From NCBI GenBank assembly GCA_963773155.1, contig CAVZAB010000018.1:62001-126000 (forward strand): a stretch of DNA of 64,000 nt. Direction: 5' to 3'. Below the pieces are notes generated by a model. The model did no database searches. It was given only the letters and a program-made list of their open reading frames with translations, and was not told the DNA's origin. Shown in pieces: positions 53,728-62,587 of the stretch. Position 1 is the stretch's first letter; each line of letters opens with the position of its first letter. Position numbers and translations under genes: made by a program. The DNA is from CAVZAB01 sp963773155 (GTDB lineage: Bacteria > Pseudomonadota > Alphaproteobacteria > Rhizobiales > Beijerinckiaceae).

Positions 53728-54341
53728 GGTGCGGATTCTCCGGCGCCCGGTTCCTCGGGCTTGGCGGGTTTCGGACCGCCGCGGGCAACGCCAACCTTGG
53801 CTGGCCGCAGCACGCGGTCGCCGATCGCATAGCCGGCTTCCATCACCTGGGCGACGCTGCCGTCCGGCATCGCCGCATTGGCGACCTCGAATAGGGCCTC
53901 GTGCAAGTTCGGATCGAATTTCATCCCATGCGGTTCGAATTTGGTCACGCCGTGGCGGGCCAGTGTCGCCAGGAAATTGCGCTCGATCACTTCGGCGCCT
54001 TCAATCAGCGCCTTGAACGGCCCTTGCGCCGCCGCCCGCGCCTCGGCCGGGATCGTCGCCAAAGCCCGCTGGAGATTGTCGCCGAATTCCAGCATGTCCT
54101 TGGCAAAGCGGGTGATACCATAGGTTCGCGCGTCGCCGACCTCGCGTTCCGTCCGCCGCCGCAGATTTTCCATTTCCGCCAGGGTTCGCAACATCCGGTC
54201 TTTGAGGGCGGCGTTTTCGGCGGTCAATTTCTCGATCAGCCCGGCCTCCGTCTGAGGCGCTGGCGCTTCGCCTGGGCCATCGGCTCCCGCCTCCCGGGGA
54301 AAGCCGGTCGCCGCCGCTGTGTCGTTTTTGGGATCATTCAT
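53724..54341 (-). CDS. grpE: Nucleotide exchange factor GrpE
   Basis: A 205-aa co-chaperone that releases ADP from DnaK. The N-terminal 45 residues are variable. A long coiled coil (TAENAALKDRMLRTLAEMEN and onward) is followed by the beta domain with FEPHGMKFDPNLHEALFEVA, VAQVMEAGYAIGDRVLRPAK and VGVARGG. ATG 54341 is chosen over the frame opening at 54437, because the region before it holds a heat-shock promoter. hrcA and dnaK are not in the window. Confidence 0.94.
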   Translation of the reverse strand: MNDPKNDTAAATGFPREAGADGPGEAPAPQTEAGLIEKLTAENAALKDRMLRTLAEMENLRRRTEREVGDARTYGITRFAKDMLEFGDNLQRALATIPAEARAAAQGPFKALIEGAEVIERNFLATLARHGVTKFEPHGMKFDPNLHEALFEVANAAMPDGSVAQVMEAGYAIGDRVLRPAKVGVARGGPKPAKPEEPGAGESAP

Positions 54342-54369
54342 GGATTGGTTCCGCTGGATTGTGCCACGC

Positions 54370-54398
54370 ATATCACGTTTGCCGGGCGAAAAATCAAG
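54370..54398 (-). promoter_or_regulatory. Sigma-32-type promoter for grpE, overlapping the glnD stop codon
   Basis: On the - strand, CTTGAT (54393-54398) and TGATAT (54370-54375) are 17 bp apart and start 29 bp before the grpE ATG. The -35 lies within the last codons of glnD, so grpE may be heat-induced independently of glnD. Confidence 0.5.
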
Positions 54399-57204
54399 GC
54401 GGCACCCGCTTGACTTTCGTTTCCTCGTCCGACGCAAAGACCTCGAGAAGCTGGCGGCGGATCGCTGTCTGCCGGGCCGGATTGGCGATTTTCGCGCCGG
54501 TCAAATCGGTGACATAGAAAACGTCCACCGCCTTCTCGCCGAAAGTCGCGACATGGGCCGAGGCAATATTGAGGTTGAGGCGGGAAATGACATTGGTCAG
54601 GTCGTAGAGGAGGCCGGGCCGGTCGAGTCCGGAGACCTGCAGCACGGTCTGCCGATTGGACAGACTGTTGTCGAGGACGATTTCGGGTGCGACCGGAAAC
54701 GTCTTGGCCCGGCCCTTGGCGACGCCGCCGCGAGCGGCAACAATCTCGGCCAGCCGGATCTCGCCACGCAGCGCCTTTTCGATCCGTTCGGCGACCCGGT
54801 CGGCGCGCCGCAGCTCGTCCTCGTCGTGGTCGAAGGCCCGGCTGACGAAAATCGAATCGAGCGCCAACCCGTCGGTCGTGGTGAAGATCTGGGCATCGAC
54901 AATATTGGCGCCGGCCGCCGCGCAGGCGCCGGCTATTATGGCCAGCAGGCGCGGATGGTCGGGGGCGACGACGGTCAATTCGGTGACGCCGCGGAACGGA
55001 TCGGTCGCGACTTCGGTCGCCAGCGATTTCATGTTGACTTCAGTGAGCCGCAGCAGCCTGGCGTGCTGGATTTTGCGGGAAAGATCGACTTTCAGCCAAT
55101 AGGCCGGATAGTGGCGCTGGGCGTAGGCGTCGAATTCCGGGTCGGACCAGGCCGGCAGGGCGCGCCGCAATTCGTCCTGGGCGCTGGCGACGCGCTGGCG
55201 CCGGTCGACCGCCGAATGGCCGCCAGCCAGGACGATTTCCGTCTCCCAATAGAGGGTGCGCAGCAATTGGCCTTTCCAGCCGTTCCACACGCCGGGGCCG
55301 ACGGCGCGGATGTCGCTCACCGTCAACACCAGCAACAGCCGCAGGCGCTCGAGCGTCTGGACCAATTTGGCGAAAGTCTCGATGGTGCGCGGATCCGACA
55401 AGTCGCGACTTTGCGCCGTCGTCGACATGGCGAGATGATGTTCGACCAGCCAGGCGAGCGTCTCGATCTCCGCCTCGCCGAGGCCGAGCCGCCGGCCGAG
55501 CTTGCGCGCCACCTCGGCGCCGGCGAGCGAGTGATCCTGCTCCCTGCCCTTGGCGATATCGTGCAGGAAGGTCGCCAGATAAAGCGCGGTGCGATTGGCG
55601 ATCGCCGGCATGATCTCATTGGCGACGGGATGGTCCTCCTTCAACCGGCCGGCGTCGATTTCGGCGAGAATGCCGATGCTCCGCAGCAGATGTTCGTCAA
55701 CCGTGTAATGGTGGTAGAGATTGAATTGCATCATGGCGACGATGCGGCCGAATTCCGGGATGAAGCGGCCGAGCACGCCGGCCTCGTTCATCCGCCGCAG
55801 AACCGTTTCCGGTGCATTACGCGACGTGAGTATGTCGAGAAACAGCCGGTTCGCCTCGTGATTGTCGCGCAACGCGGCGTCGATGCGCTTGAGCGATTGG
55901 GTAACCTCGCGGATGGCGGCCGGGTGGATCGCCAGGCCGGTCCGGTCGGCGACCCAAAAGAGACGGATGAGATTGACCGGATCGACCGCAAATACATCCG
56001 AGCGGGCGACGGTGATCCGGTCGATCTCAATGGCAAAATCGGCCATGCCCTCGATGTGCCGGCGCCGGCGCAGCCGGCCGACGAAACGATCAAGCATGGC
56101 GCGCGGCTTGGCCTGGCGTTCCTCGAGCGCGGCGCAGACGATGGCGGTAAGATCGCCGACGTCCTTGGCGGTCAGAAAATAATGCTTCATGAACCGTTCG
56201 ACCGCGCTGAGGCCGCCGCGGCTGCCATAGCCAAGTCTGGCGGCGACCGCGCGCTGTTGGTCAAAGGTCAAGCGTTCCTCGGGCCGGCCGTTGAGATAAT
56301 GCAAGTGGCAGCGCACCCGCCACAGAAACTCCTCGCAGCGCCGGAACAGCCGAAACTCCGCTTCGGTAAACAGGCCGGCACCGACCAGCTCGGAAGCCTC
56401 GCGCACTCGGTAGACATATTTGGCGATCCAAAACAGCGTATTGAGATCGCGCAGCCCGCCCTTACCCTCCTTGACATTCGGTTCGACAAGATAGCGCGAG
56501 GAACCGGCGCGCGAGACCCTGGCCTCCCGCTCGGCCAGTTTCGCCGCGACGAAGTCGCGGGCGCTCCGCCCGACAATGTCGCGATGGAAACGGGTCATCA
56601 GCGTGTCGAATAGGCTCGCCTCGCCCATGATCAAGCGTGCTTCGAGGAGCGAGGTTCGCACCGTCATGTCCGATTTGGCCTGGCGCAGGCATTCGTCGAT
56701 CGAGCGGGTGGCGTGTCCGACCTTCTGGCGCAGGTCCCACAGAACGTAGAGGATGGCCTCGACGACGCTTTCACACCAGGCCGTCTGCTTGAAGGGGAGC
56801 AGGAACAAGAGGTCGATGTCGGAGCCCGGCGCCAGCGTGGCGCGGCCATAGCCGCCGACCGCGACCACCGCCAGCCTTTCGCCTGAGGACGGGTTGTCGA
56901 GCCGATAGACATGGGTGACCACATAGGCGTGGATGGCCCGGATCATCTCGTCTTCGAGCAAGGCCAGGCGCTCGGCGCAATGGCGGCCCTGGCCGTCCGC
57001 CTCGAAAGCGGCCTGGATGCGCAGACGGCTGCTCGCCAGCGTCGCCTGGAAACGCTCGACCGCGGCCTGGCGAAATGCCGCGTCGTCGCCGGCCTGTCTC
57101 GCGCGGAGCGCGTTGAGGTCGGCCGCAAGCTTGCCGCTATCGAACAAGAAATCCCGCGGGCGAAGCGTGGCAAACGGGCGAGTTTGGGGACTGGTCATCG
57201 TCAT
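54394..57204 (-). CDS. glnD: Bifunctional uridylyltransferase / uridylyl-removing enzyme GlnD
   Basis: A 936-aa nitrogen sensor that adds or removes UMP on PII proteins. The nucleotidyltransferase site is GGYGRATLAPGSDIDLLFLL (about 108-127, with GSDID). The uridylyl-removing HD domain has YLATFLHDIAKGREQDHSLA. Two C-terminal ACT domains are visible (LTVVAPDHPRLLAIIAGACA; LQVSGLDRPGLLYDLTNVIS), which sense glutamine. All domains are intact. PII and glnA are not in the window. grpE lies downstream. Confidence 0.96.
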   Translation of the reverse strand: MTMTSPQTRPFATLRPRDFLFDSGKLAADLNALRARQAGDDAAFRQAAVERFQATLASSRLRIQAAFEADGQGRHCAERLALLEDEMIRAIHAYVVTHVYRLDNPSSGERLAVVAVGGYGRATLAPGSDIDLLFLLPFKQTAWCESVVEAILYVLWDLRQKVGHATRSIDECLRQAKSDMTVRTSLLEARLIMGEASLFDTLMTRFHRDIVGRSARDFVAAKLAEREARVSRAGSSRYLVEPNVKEGKGGLRDLNTLFWIAKYVYRVREASELVGAGLFTEAEFRLFRRCEEFLWRVRCHLHYLNGRPEERLTFDQQRAVAARLGYGSRGGLSAVERFMKHYFLTAKDVGDLTAIVCAALEERQAKPRAMLDRFVGRLRRRRHIEGMADFAIEIDRITVARSDVFAVDPVNLIRLFWVADRTGLAIHPAAIREVTQSLKRIDAALRDNHEANRLFLDILTSRNAPETVLRRMNEAGVLGRFIPEFGRIVAMMQFNLYHHYTVDEHLLRSIGILAEIDAGRLKEDHPVANEIMPAIANRTALYLATFLHDIAKGREQDHSLAGAEVARKLGRRLGLGEAEIETLAWLVEHHLAMSTTAQSRDLSDPRTIETFAKLVQTLERLRLLLVLTVSDIRAVGPGVWNGWKGQLLRTLYWETEIVLAGGHSAVDRRQRVASAQDELRRALPAWSDPEFDAYAQRHYPAYWLKVDLSRKIQHARLLRLTEVNMKSLATEVATDPFRGVTELTVVAPDHPRLLAIIAGACAAAGANIVDAQIFTTTDGLALDSIFVSRAFDHDEDELRRADRVAERIEKALRGEIRLAEIVAARGGVAKGRAKTFPVAPEIVLDNSLSNRQTVLQVSGLDRPGLLYDLTNVISRLNLNIASAHVATFGEKAVDVFYVTDLTGAKIANPARQTAIRRQLLEVFASDEETKVKRVPP

Positions 57205-57463
57205 GGCCGTCTCTTAGCACAGCCCGGCCGGGCGGGGCAGAACTTGATCCGGATCCTTGCCGGGATCTTTATTGCGGCCTCGACCGCGCTTTGAATCCCG
57301 GGACATTTGGATCGGACCTTGCCAAGCGCCGGCGTATCTCTAGTGTTGGCGCCCGCCCATCAGGCGGCTTGCCGGGGTGCCGGAAAGATCGCTAAGCTCA
57401 TGCCAACGCGCCAAACGCGTGCGATCGGGTCGACGAAGCGGGTCGGAGGGGGAGGCGGCGCGA

Positions 57464-58204
57464 ATGGCGGTTCTTGAATTGCGTGGCATAGCGAAGCATT
57501 TCGGCGCGATTCACGCGCTCAACGATATTGACCTTGACCTCGATTGCGGGGAGGTTCTCGGCTTGATGGGCGATAATGGGGCCGGCAAATCGACGCTGGT
57601 TAAGATTATCGCGGGCAATTTCCCACCCTCACACGGCGATATTGTCCTTGAAGGTGAACCGGTGCATTTTCACAAGCCGGTAGAGGCGCGCCAGAAGGGG
57701 ATCGAGGTCGTCTATCAGGACCTCGCTTTGTGCAACAATCTGTCGGCTGCCGCCAATGTCTTTCTCGGCCGCGAGATCAAGAAGGGCGCCGGGCCATTTC
57801 GCTGGCTCGACCATGCCATGATGTTCCGGCGCTCGGGGGAATTGTTCAGCGAGCTGAAATCGGAAACCCGGCCACGCGATCTGGTGCGGCAAATGTCGGG
57901 CGGTCAGCGCCAGGCGGTGGCGATCGCCAGGACCCGCCTGTCGAATGCCAAAATGGTGCTGATGGACGAGCCGACCGCGGCGATCAGCGTGCGCCAGGTG
58001 GCCGAGGTGCTCGACCTGATCCGCAGGCTGCGCGATGCCGGCATGGCGGTGGTGCTGATCAGCCACCGCATGCCCGATGTCTTTGCTGTCTGCGACCGGG
58101 TCGCGGTTTTGCGGCGCGGCCGCAAGGTGGCCGACAAGCCAATCGGCCAATCCTCACCCGAGGAAGTGACCGGCCTGATTACGGGGGCGATCAATGTTGC
58201 CTGA
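57464..58204 (+). CDS. Sugar ABC transporter ATP-binding protein (FrcA-like)
   Basis: A 246-aa single ABC ATPase. Walker A GDNGAGKST is at about residues 35-43, signature MSGGQRQAVAIAR at about 142-154, and Walker B KMVLMDEPTAAI at about 160-171, with LISHRMPDVF as the H-loop. Most sugar ATPases of this group (RbsA, XylG) have two ABC domains; a single domain is typical of the FrcA type. ATG 57464 follows GGAGG. It overlaps the permease gene by 11 bp. Confidence 0.92.
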   Translation: MAVLELRGIAKHFGAIHALNDIDLDLDCGEVLGLMGDNGAGKSTLVKIIAGNFPPSHGDIVLEGEPVHFHKPVEARQKGIEVVYQDLALCNNLSAAANVFLGREIKKGAGPFRWLDHAMMFRRSGELFSELKSETRPRDLVRQMSGGQRQAVAIARTRLSNAKMVLMDEPTAAISVRQVAEVLDLIRRLRDAGMAVVLISHRMPDVFAVCDRVAVLRRGRKVADKPIGQSSPEEVTGLITGAINVA

Positions 58205-59297
58205 GGGCAAGGCCGCCGCCAGCAGGCCCGCCGCCAATGTTGCGATCGATTCGGTGCTGGCGATTCAGGAGCGGACAATCCTGCAGCGGCTGTTCGCCAG
58301 CCAGTCGTTCTGGGTGACGATCGCGCTGGCGATCATCAGCGTCGTGATGAGCTACGCCCAGCCCGATTCCTTTCCGACCTCCGACAATCTCTACAATACG
58401 ACCCGCAATTTCGCCTTCATCGGGATCATGGCGCTCGGGATGACCCCGGTCATCATCACCGGCGGGATTGATCTTTCCGTCGGCTCGGTCATGGGAGTTG
58501 TTGCGATCGTTTGCGGCCTGGTGCTGCAAAAGCAGCCGATCGGCTGGATGCCGGACTTCTGGAACGCGACAGCCTGGCTGCATAGCTGGTGGATGGCGCT
58601 GGTGATGGGACTTGCCGCCGGCGCCATTGCCGGCCTCGTCAACGGGCTGTTGATCGCCTATGTCGAATTGCCACCTTTTGTCGTGACCCTTGGCATGCTG
58701 TCGATTGCCCGCTCGGTCGCCGTGGTGCTGTCGGGCAACCGCATGCTCTATGATTTTCGTCCGGAATTGGCGGCGAGTTTCAAAATTCTGGGCGGCGGCG
58801 AGAATTTCGGCTGGCATGACCTGCCGTTCCGGCTGTCGAATCCGTTTCTGGTCCTGATCATCCTGACCATAGCGCTTGCCGTCATCCTAAAAATGACCGG
58901 CTGGGGGCGGCATATTTTCGCGATCGGCGGCAATGAGCAGGCCGCCAACCTGACCGGCGTGCCGGTTCGCAGAATCAAGGTCCAGGCCTATGTCGTCTGC
59001 TCGCTCGGCGCGGCTGTTTCGGCGATCCTGAACGTCGGCTGGTCGGGCTCGGCCAACAACAGCCTGGGGGCGAGCTACGAATTGCTGGCGATTGCCTCGG
59101 CAGTGATTGGCGGGGCCAATCTGATGGGTGGCGAGGGCGGCGCCTATGGCGCGCTGATCGGTTCGGCATTGATCTTCGTCATTCGCAATGCGCTGCTCCT
59201 GGCCGGCATCGATTCGAATTGGCAGGGCGTCTTCGTTGGCGCCTTCTTGGTTTCCGCCGTCTATCTCGGCAAGATGCGCGGGAAAAGGCGCGAATGA
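58194..59297 (+). CDS. Sugar ABC transporter permease (FrcC/RbsC-like)
   Basis: A 367-aa polytopic permease of the BPD_transp_2 family with about ten hydrophobic segments. ALGMTPVIITGGIDLSVGSV (about 83-102) is the conserved motif of ribose/xylose/fructose permeases, and GWGRHIFAIGGNEQAANLTG with VPVRRIK is the EAA-like cytoplasmic loop. It works with the ATPase before it and the binding protein after it as an importer of an unidentified sugar. Confidence 0.93.
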   Translation: MLPEGKAAASRPAANVAIDSVLAIQERTILQRLFASQSFWVTIALAIISVVMSYAQPDSFPTSDNLYNTTRNFAFIGIMALGMTPVIITGGIDLSVGSVMGVVAIVCGLVLQKQPIGWMPDFWNATAWLHSWWMALVMGLAAGAIAGLVNGLLIAYVELPPFVVTLGMLSIARSVAVVLSGNRMLYDFRPELAASFKILGGGENFGWHDLPFRLSNPFLVLIILTIALAVILKMTGWGRHIFAIGGNEQAANLTGVPVRRIKVQAYVVCSLGAAVSAILNVGWSGSANNSLGASYELLAIASAVIGGANLMGGEGGAYGALIGSALIFVIRNALLLAGIDSNWQGVFVGAFLVSAVYLGKMRGKRRE

Positions 59298-59360
59298 CCC
59301 GATGAGCGGGCGTGCGCGTTGAGTGGTGCAACAGCAGAAACATCAGGTGGAGGAAGCAGA

Positions 59361-60371
59361 ATGTTGAAATATCTTAGCAGTACCGCGATAATCGTCGCCG
59401 CGCTTGCGGCGGGCGCCAATGCCAGTTACGCCCAGAAACAATTCACGTTCGCCTTGGTGCCGAAGAACACCAACAATCCGTTCTTCGACCAGGCCTATGC
59501 CGGCTGTCAGAAGGCCGAGAAGGATCTGGGCGGCGCGGTCAAGTGCCTGTACATCGGCCCCGGCGAACACGGCGGCGGTGACGAGGAGGCGCAGATTGTC
59601 GCCGATCTGATCACCAAGAAGGTCGATGGCATTGCGGTCTCGCCGTCGAATGCCGCGGCCATGGCCAATGCGCTGCAGGGCGCCAAGGGCGCCGGCATCC
59701 CGGTTCTGACCTGGGATTCGGATCTGCTCGAAAAGGACAAGGCCTTGCGTCTTGCCTATGTCGGCACCCACAATTACGACATCGGCGTCAACATCGCCAA
59801 ATTGGTCCAGGCGATCAAGCCGAAGGGCGGGACGATCTGCATCCAGTCGGGTGGCGCCGCCGCGGCCAACCACAATGAACGCATGCAGGGTATCCGCGAT
59901 ACATTGTCGGGCAAGAAGAGCGCCGAGGCACCGGGCGCGCGTCTTTCCGGCGAAAACGGCTGGAAGGAAGCCGATGGCTGCCCGCTTTACACGGATGACG
60001 ATTTTGCCCGCGCGATCCAGCAGATGGAGGACATCCTCGGCAAATATCCGAATCTCGATGCCTTCACGCCGACCGGTGGTTTCCCGCAATTCCTGCCCGA
60101 CGCCTATGAGAAGGTCGCCTCGAAATACAAGAGCAAGATTGCCGACGGCTCGCTCGCGCTGGTCGTCGCCGACACCTTGCCGGTGCAGATCGAGCTGATG
60201 AAGAAGGGCCTGTCGGCCGGCCAGGTCGGTCAGCGTCCGTTCGAGATGGGCGAAAAGACCATGCATTTCCTCAAGGACATCAAGGAAGGCAAGCCGGCAC
60301 CGACCGATCCGACCTATACTGGACTCGATGTCTGCACCCCGAAGAACGTCGCCACCTGCATCGGCGGCTGA
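59361..60371 (+). CDS. Periplasmic sugar-binding protein (FrcB-like, Peripla_BP_4)
   Basis: A 336-aa protein with a signal peptide (SSTAIIVAALAAGANASYAQ, cleavage about residue 25). FTFALVPKNTNNPFFDQAYA, then VDGIAVSPSNAAAMANALQG and IPVLTWDSDL are the pentose/hexose-binding fold landmarks. The operon contains no sugar kinase or isomerase, so the substrate is not indicated. ATG 59361 follows a GGAGGAAG. A strong terminator ends the operon. Confidence 0.92.
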   Translation: MLKYLSSTAIIVAALAAGANASYAQKQFTFALVPKNTNNPFFDQAYAGCQKAEKDLGGAVKCLYIGPGEHGGGDEEAQIVADLITKKVDGIAVSPSNAAAMANALQGAKGAGIPVLTWDSDLLEKDKALRLAYVGTHNYDIGVNIAKLVQAIKPKGGTICIQSGGAAAANHNERMQGIRDTLSGKKSAEAPGARLSGENGWKEADGCPLYTDDDFARAIQQMEDILGKYPNLDAFTPTGGFPQFLPDAYEKVASKYKSKIADGSLALVVADTLPVQIELMKKGLSAGQVGQRPFEMGEKTMHFLKDIKEGKPAPTDPTYTGLDVCTPKNVATCIGG

Positions 60372-60391
60372 TCGAGACATTGTTGCCACGC

Positions 60392-60416
60392 GACGGCCGG
60401 GCTGAGCCCGGCCGTC
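60392..60416 (+). terminator. Strong bidirectional hairpin terminator
   Basis: A perfect 11-bp stem, GACGGCCGGGC paired with GCCCGGCCGTC, with a TGA triloop, lies 20 bp after the sugar-binding protein stop. Its right arm overlaps the gshB stop codon on the opposite strand, so it can end both convergent transcripts. On the + side it is followed by AGGCTTTG, a weak T-tract. Confidence 0.7.
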
Positions 60417-61368
60417 AGGCTTTGCGGGCGGCGCATTTGGCTTCGATCGCCGCCCAGATCACGACCGCAATGTCGGGCCCACCGAGCCTTTTGATGGCGC
60501 GCAGCCCGGTCGGCGACGTCACGTTGATTTCAGTCAGATAGCCGTCGATCACGTCGATCCCGACGAAGATGAGGCCGCGGCGGCTGAGTTCCGGGCCGAT
60601 CGCCGCGCAGATCGCGTGTTCGCGCTCGGACAATTCGGCCGGCAGCGCGGCCCCGCCGCGCACCATGTTGGAGCGAATGTCGTCGCCCTGCGGCACCCGG
60701 TTGACGGCGCCGGCCGCCTTGCCGTCGACCAGGATGATGCGCTTGTCGCCCTGGGCGACCTGCGGCAGGAACTTTTGAACGACCCAGGGCTCCTTGAAGG
60801 TCGCCGCGAACAAATCGAACAACGAGCCGAAATTCGGGTCCTGGCGGGCGAGCTTGAACACTGCCGCCCCGCCATTGCCGAACAACGGCTTCATGACGAT
60901 TTCGCCGTGTTCGGCGCGAAACGCCTCGATCGCCTGGCGCTGACGGCAGATCAGGGTCGGTGGCATCAAGTGCGGAAAGTCCATCACGAATAATTTTTCG
61001 GGCGCGTCGCGGACGGCGGCCGGATCGTTGACAACCAGGGTGTGCGGCTGAACCCGCTCCAGAATATGGGTCGTGGTGACATAGGCGAGATCGAACGGCG
61101 GGTCCTGACGCAGCAAGATCACGTCCATCTCCCGCAGATCGACCAGGCGGGGCTCGCCAAGGGTGACATGATCGCCGGCGATATCGCGCACCGCGGTCGG
61201 GCGGATCTCGGCAACCGCCCGGTTGGCGGCGAGCGCCAATTTGTCGGGCGTATAGGTGAACAGCCGGTGGCCGCGGCTCTGCGCCTCGAGCATCAAAGCG
61301 AAAGTCGAATCCCCGGCAATATTGATCGATTCGATCGGGTCCATCTGGACGGCGACTGTGAGTGTCAT
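60415..61368 (-). CDS. gshB: Glutathione synthetase
   Basis: A 317-aa ATP-grasp enzyme joining gamma-glutamylcysteine and glycine to form glutathione. VAVQMDPIESINIAGDSTFA starts the protein. VMKPLFGNGGAAVFKL is the ATP-grasp loop. NMVRGGAALPAELSEREHAI and FVGIDVIDGYLTEINVTSPT carry the metal and substrate residues. Length is normal. ATG 61368 is preferred to the frame opening at 61692 within rsmI. In relatives yraN usually lies between rsmI and gshB; it is not here. Confidence 0.95.
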   Translation of the reverse strand: MTLTVAVQMDPIESINIAGDSTFALMLEAQSRGHRLFTYTPDKLALAANRAVAEIRPTAVRDIAGDHVTLGEPRLVDLREMDVILLRQDPPFDLAYVTTTHILERVQPHTLVVNDPAAVRDAPEKLFVMDFPHLMPPTLICRQRQAIEAFRAEHGEIVMKPLFGNGGAAVFKLARQDPNFGSLFDLFAATFKEPWVVQKFLPQVAQGDKRIILVDGKAAGAVNRVPQGDDIRSNMVRGGAALPAELSEREHAICAAIGPELSRRGLIFVGIDVIDGYLTEINVTSPTGLRAIKRLGGPDIAVVIWAAIEAKCAARKA

Positions 61369-61444
61369 GGGCGCCTCTGGTTCGGCCCGGCGGGCGGGAC
61401 GCCACCCTTTGCCCGGGCCGGCGCCTTCGTCAATGCCATAAGGC

Positions 61445-62380
61445 TCAGGCTTTCGAGGCTCGCGCGGCAAGCTGCAGGGCCTTGGCATAGACCTGGCGGC
61501 GCGCAATGCCGGTTTCGCCGGCGACAATCGCCGCGGCATCCTTGAGCGAATGATCGGCAAGACAGCCCAACAGGCGCGCCTCAATATCGTCGACCGCGAT
61601 GGCATCGGCCGGCGGCCCGACGATAAGCACGATTTCGCCCTTGGGCGGCGGCTCCTGGCCCAGGGCTGCTGCAAGCTCGGCCAATGTGCCACGCCGGACG
61701 GTCTCGAAATATTTGGTCAATTCGCGGGCGATCGCCGCCTGGCGTTCGCCGAGGACGGCAGCCAGATCGGCCAGCGCTGCGGCGAGTCGGCGCGGCGATT
61801 CGAAAAACACCAGCGTGCCGGGTATGGCTTTCAGCACCGCCAGGCGCCGGCGCCGCGCCGCGCTCTTGCTCGGCAGAAAGCCCTCGAAGAAAAACCGGTC
61901 GGTCGGCAGGCCGGCCACGACCAGCGCGGCAAGGATGGCCGAGGCGCCGGGCACCGACCTGACCTCGATCCCGGCAGCCAGCGCGTCGCTGACCAGTTTG
62001 AAGCCGGGGTCAGACACCAAGGGGGTGCCGGCGTCGCACACGAGGGCCAGACTGGCGCCATGCGTGAGACGGGCGATGAGATGCGGTCGGATAACTGCCG
62101 CATTGTGCTCGTGATAAGCGATCAGCGGCGTCGCAATACCGTAACGGGCGAGCAGCGTCTTGGTGACGCGGGTGTCCTCGGCGATGATCGCCTGGGCCGC
62201 CGCAAGTGTTGCGAGCGCCCGCAGCGAAACGTCGCCGAGATTGCCGATCGGCGTCGCCACGACATGCAGGCCCGGCGCAATCGGTTCGGCCTCGGCCCGC
62301 AGCCCAAGCGCGGTGAAGCAGGCGGGACTGTCCTCGGGCGGGCCGGGGCGGCGCATCGGGCGTTCAGTCGTTTTTTTCAT
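61445..62380 (-). CDS. rsmI: 16S rRNA 2'-O-ribose C1402 methyltransferase RsmI
   Basis: A 311-aa tetrapyrrole-methylase-fold enzyme. GLHVVATPIGNLGDVSLRAL opens the domain. AEDTRVTKTLLARYGI, LVCDAGTPLVSDPGFKLVSD and FFFEGFLPSK are diagnostic. It methylates C1402 in 16S rRNA. A 35-residue N-terminal extension precedes the domain. It is divergent from the LppC-type lipoprotein gene. Confidence 0.95.
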   Translation of the reverse strand: MKKTTERPMRRPGPPEDSPACFTALGLRAEAEPIAPGLHVVATPIGNLGDVSLRALATLAAAQAIIAEDTRVTKTLLARYGIATPLIAYHEHNAAVIRPHLIARLTHGASLALVCDAGTPLVSDPGFKLVSDALAAGIEVRSVPGASAILAALVVAGLPTDRFFFEGFLPSKSAARRRRLAVLKAIPGTLVFFESPRRLAAALADLAAVLGERQAAIARELTKYFETVRRGTLAELAAALGQEPPPKGEIVLIVGPPADAIAVDDIEARLLGCLADHSLKDAAAIVAGETGIARRQVYAKALQLAARASKA

Positions 62381-62587
62381 AGATCTATTCGTTCGTTATG
62401 TAGAACAAAGCTGCCGTCCGTCCAGGCCAATTGGCCGGCCGCCCGCCGGTCGCCGCAGCGCCGGCGTTGCCTGGACCACACAACCGCCGGAATTTCCGGG
62501 CCTGGCGGCGAATGTCTGCCGGCGCCGGTTCGCAATGCCATTGTTTTGCTTTAAACGATGGATTGTCGCAAGCGCGAGGAGGACGAA

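Noticed and set aside
54319..56613. Long + strand open frame of 764 codons opposite glnD
   Set aside because: It is a shadow of glnD in a GC-rich sequence; the translation lacks any recognisable domain, while the glnD frame is complete.
57205..57463. Space before the sugar ABC operon
   Set aside because: Probably promoter region; I could not identify a specific operator or a small gene in its 259 bp.
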